A stretch of 9,951 nt of DNA from positions 1-9,951 of the forward strand of contig WQXD01000117.1 in the NCBI GenBank assembly GCA_009785015.1, written 5' to 3'. The translations under genes and the position numbers were made by a program. Shown here one piece after another: positions 7,807 through 9,951 of this stretch. Source of the DNA: Oscillospiraceae bacterium (GTDB lineage Bacteria > Bacillota_A > Clostridia > Oscillospirales > WRJC01). The stretch's first letter is position 1; the number at the start of each line of letters is the position of its first letter. Under the pieces are notes generated by a model. That model did no database searches, was not told the DNA's origin, and was given only the letters and a program-made list of their open reading frames with translations.

Positions 7807-7833
7807 CAAAAATACAGTTCTGCGCGCCGAAAT

Positions 7834-9084
7834 TCAAAGCCCGTACAGCCTGCCGTCCGTTATATTCATGCCCACGGTCTGATTCAAGAGCCACCGGGTT
7901 ATCACGATAGCCGAGAACATCGATATAAGCACGCCCATAAAAAGCGTCATCGCGAATCCCACTATCGGCCCCGACCCGAAATTCCACAACACCACCGCCG
8001 CTATGAGCGTGGTCACGTTGGAATCCAAAATAGCCGTGAAAGCCCTGTAGAATCCGGCTTTGATGGAGGGCTTTACGGCTTTCCCGTCCCTCAGCTCTTC
8101 CTTTATCCTCTCGAATATCACGACGTTGGCGTCGACTGCCATCCCTATCGACAAAATGATCCCCGCAATTCCGGGAAGCGACAGGTTCGTCTGGCTCAAA
8201 ACCAACGCTATGCCGATCATGCCTATGTATGCCAGTAAGGCTATCGAGGCTATGAAGCCGGGGAGCTTGTAATACGCTATCATAAAGACGATGACCAGCG
8301 CGATTCCTATGGCGCCGGCGACCAGGCTCGTCTCAATCGACTTTTCCCCGAGCATCGGGCCCGTCGCGGTCAGCTGTACGTCATGAAGCGCGAAGGGCAG
8401 CTGCCCCGCCGAAATTATTCCCGACCAATATTCCGCAGAGCTCTTGTCATAATTACCCGTGATCACACAGCTGTCGGAATTTATTTCATTTTCCACGTTG
8501 GGCCTCATCATTTCGTTTTCATCCAGATATATCGCTATGTAGTTTTCCCCGTAAGGCCTGGCTGCCGCGTTTCTTGTGGCTTCGGCGAATTTCGCAACTG
8601 CTTCCGGTTTGAGTTTCAAGCTTATGAAATACTCGTTTCCGTGGCCCCTGGCATCGCCGTAATTGGGCGCGGCGCTCTCGATATCCTTGCCGTCCATGAC
8701 AACGTTTCCCTCAGAGTCCCTGAATTCGAGCACCGCACTCGCCCCCAGCATCGCGACGGCTTCTTCCGGGTCCGATATGCCGGGTATCTCAACCATGATC
8801 CGGCCCATTCCGCTCGCCGCCACCGTCGCCTCGGTGTAATTGAGCATGTCCAAGCGGCCCCTTATCATGGCCACCGCCGTGTTTATTTCATCGCCGGACG
8901 GCATTCTGTCTATATCCGCTTCATATACAATCGAAGACCCCCCCGCGAGATCAAGCCCCAGTTTTATTCCGCCCTCTTCGAATACCCCCGGTATTCCCCA
9001 CACCCTGATTCCGAACACCGCAACCGCGAGCAAACACGAAATCGATAAAATGGCAAGCGCGAAAGTCACTATACTTTTTTTCAT
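7834..9084 (-). CDS. secD: Protein translocase subunit SecD
   Basis: SecD is a membrane subunit that works with SecF to pull secretory proteins through SecYEG using the proton gradient. This 416-residue protein has one N-terminal membrane helix (about 5-25), an extracytoplasmic domain with the GLDLAGGS motif (43-50) and IRGRLDMLNYTEATVA, and five C-terminal membrane helices (about 252-397). The conserved GMAVDANVVIFERIKEEL (314-331), with D318, identifies the RND-type core. It is a stand-alone SecD, shorter than the E. coli protein and not a SecDF fusion, and it ends normally at GRLYGL. The ATG follows a GGAG by 13 nt (9098-9103 region), somewhat long, but an in-frame stop just upstream leaves no better start. 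It is preceded by its own near-consensus promoter. secF, which normally follows directly, is missing; the next gene is an RNA methyltransferase. Confidence 0.96.
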   Translation of the reverse strand: MKKSIVTFALAILSISCLLAVAVFGIRVWGIPGVFEEGGIKLGLDLAGGSSIVYEADIDRMPSGDEINTAVAMIRGRLDMLNYTEATVAASGMGRIMVEIPGISDPEEAVAMLGASAVLEFRDSEGNVVMDGKDIESAAPNYGDARGHGNEYFISLKLKPEAVAKFAEATRNAAARPYGENYIAIYLDENEMMRPNVENEINSDSCVITGNYDKSSAEYWSGIISAGQLPFALHDVQLTATGPMLGEKSIETSLVAGAIGIALVIVFMIAYYKLPGFIASIALLAYIGMIGIALVLSQTNLSLPGIAGIILSIGMAVDANVVIFERIKEELRDGKAVKPSIKAGFYRAFTAILDSNVTTLIAAVVLWNFGSGPIVGFAMTLFMGVLISMFSAIVITRWLLNQTVGMNITDGRLYGL

Positions 9085-9104
9085 AATTTATTTTTTACTC
9101 CTTA

Positions 9105-9122
9105 ATAGATAATATAGATAAT
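9105..9122. repeat. Tandem 9-bp repeat in the secD leader
   Basis: ATAGATAAT occurs twice in perfect tandem (9105-9113 and 9114-9122), immediately upstream of the secD Shine-Dalgarno. Just beyond it, GATATTTTT/GATATTTCG is a second, imperfect 9-bp tandem (9123-9140). The whole leader is A/T-rich. It may be only slippage-prone sequence, although copy-number change here would alter the leader length of secD. Confidence 0.5.
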
Positions 9123-9152
9123 GATATTTTTGATATTTCGGCAACGGTTTTT

Positions 9153-9182
9153 ATTATATCACATGTGACTGAAAAATGTCAA
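9153..9182 (-). promoter_or_regulatory. Near-consensus sigma-A promoter of secD
   Basis: The minus strand reads TTGACA (9182-9177), an 18-bp spacer, then TATAAT (9158-9153). Both boxes are perfect matches to consensus, and the -10 box is preceded by TGA, making an extended -10 (TGnTATAAT). The predicted start near 9146 gives a leader of about 62 nt. The spacer contains a perfect 10-bp palindrome TCACATGTGA (9159-9168), well placed for a repressor. Confidence 0.82.
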
Positions 9183-9239
9183 TGATTTTTTTATCATAAA
9201 AATTTAAAAATTTTCAAATTTCCTATTGACATTTTACAG
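9169..9239. repeat. 15-bp inverted repeat carrying the two -35 boxes
   Basis: CTGAAAAATGTCAAT (9169-9183) and ATTGACATTTTACAG (9225-9239) are inverted copies with 14 of 15 positions matching, separated by 41 bp of very A/T-rich DNA. Each copy contains the -35 box and start of the spacer of one of the two divergent promoters. The match extends well beyond the TTGACA boxes, so promoter consensus alone does not explain it. Confidence 0.7.
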
Positions 9240-9254
9240 AGTTTGGTATATAAT
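9226..9254 (+). promoter_or_regulatory. Consensus sigma-A promoter on the plus strand, no known gene downstream
   Basis: TTGACA (9226-9231), 17 bp, TATAAT (9249-9254): perfect boxes with the optimal spacing. The 30 bp upstream (about 9187-9222) are almost pure A/T with A- and T-tracts, resembling an UP element. Predicted transcription starts at or near A9261. It points away from secD and toward the 3' end of gpmI, which is on the opposite strand. Confidence 0.82.
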
Positions 9255-9270
9255 GCTAATATGCCCCTAT

Positions 9271-9305
9271 GTAAAAAATATTTACCTAAAGTAAATGGTA
9301 TTTAC
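9271..9305. promoter_or_regulatory. Candidate operator: four GTAAA/TTTAC half-sites at 10-bp intervals
   Basis: GTAAA at 9271, TTTAC at 9281, GTAAA at 9291 and TTTAC at 9301 form two palindromes, GTAAAAAATATTTAC (9271-9285) and GTAAATGGTATTTAC (9291-9305), whose centres are 20 bp apart, two helical turns. The middle pair also makes ATTTAC-CTAAA-GTAAAT (9280-9296). The array sits at about +11 to +45 relative to the plus-strand promoter, a classic repressor position. The regulator is not identifiable from this window. Confidence 0.5.
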
Positions 9306-9380
9306 TATCGGCGATTTTTCTGATGTTTCGGGATATTTTTGCCGAAAAACTTGGTTCCGGAAAATAAAGCCTTCATCCAA

Positions 9381-9439
9381 TGTAGGGACGATTACAGGTC
9401 TCTTGTTTAAAACCAGGTGAACAGTGGTCGTTCCCTACA
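9381..9439 (+). repeat. Long imperfect hairpin between gpmI and the divergent promoters
   Basis: TGTAGGGA (9381-9388) pairs with TCCCTACA (9432-9439). After a bulged T at 9431, CGATTAC (9389-9395) pairs with GTGGTCG (9424-9430) using two G.U pairs. After an 8-nt bulge, TGTTTA (9404-9409) pairs with TGAACA (9418-9423) using one more G.U pair, around an 8-nt loop. The total is 21 pairs. The termini TGTAGGGACGA...TCGTTCCCTACA look like those of dispersed palindromic or MITE-like repeats, but no target-site duplication is evident. It starts 22 bp after the gpmI stop. No U-tract follows on either strand. Confidence 0.65.
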
Positions 9440-9460
9440 CTCCCCATTTAAAAATCTCTT

Positions 9461-9951
9461 TTACACGAATTCGATCATGCTCTCTTCCCAGAAATCGGGG
9501 GCTTCATATCCCAGAAAATTTACAAACGTAGCGGCCAAGTTTGCCAGCCCGAACTCGTTTTTGTCTTTGACGACATATCCGCCTTTGTAAAAATCGTCGG
9601 CGAATATGCACAAAACCGGGTTGAGCGAATGGGCTGTCTTCGGTCTCGGCTGCCCGTCGCTTCCCCTTTGCGGGGCGTTTGTGTTTTTGTCAGTTTCATA
9701 CATCTCCTCGGCATTGCCGTGGTCGGCTGTGACAATCAACACTCCGCGGGCTTCGCCGACCGCTTTTATTATTCTCGCAAGCTGCAAGTCGACCGTTTCG
9801 ACCCCGATTATCGTAGCGGCGAGATCGCCCGTATGGCCCACCATGTCCCCGTTGGGGAAGTTCGCCCTGATGAATTTATATTCCCCGCTTTTTATTTTTT
9901 CCGTCAGTAAATCCGTGATTTCGGCCGCCTTCATCCAGGGCCGCTGCTCGA
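9461..9951 (-). CDS. gpmI: 2,3-bisphosphoglycerate-independent phosphoglycerate mutase, C-terminal part (cut by window edge)
   Basis: GpmI interconverts 3- and 2-phosphoglycerate in lower glycolysis using two Mn ions, without 2,3-bisphosphoglycerate. The frame is open to the window edge and begins EQRPWMKAAEITDLL, so the Met at 9934 is internal and about two thirds of the protein is missing. Metal-binding motifs of the alkaline-phosphatase fold are present: NFPNGDMVGHTGD (Asp and His), VTADHGNAEEM (Asp-His) and PKTAHSLNPV (His). The protein ends ...EESMIEFV with TAA at 9463-9461. Downstream on its own strand there is no clear U-tract terminator, only the 9381-9439 hairpin. A plus-strand promoter at 9226-9254 fires toward this gene, so antisense transcription or RNA polymerase collision at its 3' end is possible. 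Confidence 0.95.
   Translation of the reverse strand, partial: EQRPWMKAAEITDLLTEKIKSGEYKFIRANFPNGDMVGHTGDLAATIIGVETVDLQLARIIKAVGEARGVLIVTADHGNAEEMYETDKNTNAPQRGSDGQPRPKTAHSLNPVLCIFADDFYKGGYVVKDKNEFGLANLAATFVNFLGYEAPDFWEESMIEFV

Larger units (their letters stand above)
9261..9445 (+). ncRNA. Candidate small RNA or leaderless peptide transcript (unrecognised)
   Basis: The interval downstream of the strong plus-strand promoter has no recognisable protein gene. It contains the GTAAA/TTTAC palindromes near its 5' end and a long hairpin near its 3' end (9381-9439). That hairpin has three G.U pairs in plus-strand RNA, which would be A.C mismatches in minus-strand RNA, so the plus strand is the better folding strand. 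The 3' end given here is arbitrary: the sequence after the hairpin (CTCCCCATTTAAAAATC) is not a good terminator, and the transcript could continue antisense into gpmI. A 20-codon open frame starts exactly at the predicted first nucleotide (9261-9323) but has no ribosome site. I do not recognise any Rfam-type family. Confidence 0.35.

Noticed and set aside
7742..7987. Upstream extension of the RNA methyltransferase frame to a 344-residue protein
   Set aside because: The extra 82 residues overlap the 3' end of secD in another frame and run through a hairpin. They show no SpoU-family similarity, and MAGTKF at 7741 gives the normal length.
9169..9239. Invertible (phase-variable) promoter switch
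   Set aside because: The inverted repeats contain the -35 boxes themselves, so inversion would regenerate nearly the same arrangement; no recombinase gene is in the window.
9327..9347. Possible terminator TTTCGG-(N9)-CCGAAA for the plus-strand transcript or for gpmI
   Set aside because: Only six base pairs, and no proper U-tract follows on either strand.
1..9951. CRISPR array, tRNA or rRNA genes, insertion sequences, prophage or defence genes
   Set aside because: No regular spaced repeats, tRNA-like cloverleafs, rRNA-like stretches or transposase-type reading frames were seen; the protein genes are all housekeeping genes.

Overview
The window is a compact stretch of a bacterial chromosome carrying housekeeping genes. 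All eight protein genes lie on the minus strand, so they are transcribed from right to left. The gene content and order suggest Bacillota, most likely an uncultured clostridial lineage. The evidence is a dprA-topA-trmFO block (folate-dependent TrmFO is typical of that phylum), a plsX-rnc-smc block, purine-rich Shine-Dalgarno sites (GGAGG-like, often 8-13 nt from the start) and sigma-A-type promoters. The species cannot be named from this sequence.

Layout in transcription order. (1) 9951-9461: the C-terminal part of gpmI (glycolysis), cut by the window edge. (2) 9460-9085: a 376-bp region without a recognised protein gene. It holds two near-consensus divergent promoters arranged as a mirror image, four GTAAA/TTTAC half-sites spaced exactly 10 bp apart, and a long imperfect hairpin. 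One promoter drives secD. The other points back toward gpmI and has no recognisable gene. (3) 9084-7834: secD (Sec translocon accessory), with no secF behind it. A 15-bp-stem hairpin lies in the gap instead. (4) 7741-3299: a TrmH/SpoU RNA methyltransferase, dprA and topA, closely packed. (5) trmFO, which follows topA with a stop/start overlap and appears to use a non-canonical ATT (or ATA) start. (6) 1972-1944: a good sigma-A promoter whose -35 box overlaps the trmFO stop codon. (7) 1886-1: plsX, rnc and the first 30 codons of smc.

Together the genes cover core functions: protein export (SecD), RNA modification (SpoU methyltransferase, TrmFO), DNA topology and uptake/recombination (TopA, DprA), phospholipid precursor supply (PlsX), RNA processing (RNase III), chromosome organisation (SMC) and lower glycolysis (GpmI). 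The protein families are ordinary. The most unusual part is the gpmI-secD intergenic region. There a plus-strand promoter with consensus -35 and -10 boxes feeds tandem palindromes and a hairpin whose G.U pairs only work in plus-strand RNA, which suggests an undescribed regulated small RNA or a very small leaderless peptide gene. This is an inference from sequence only.
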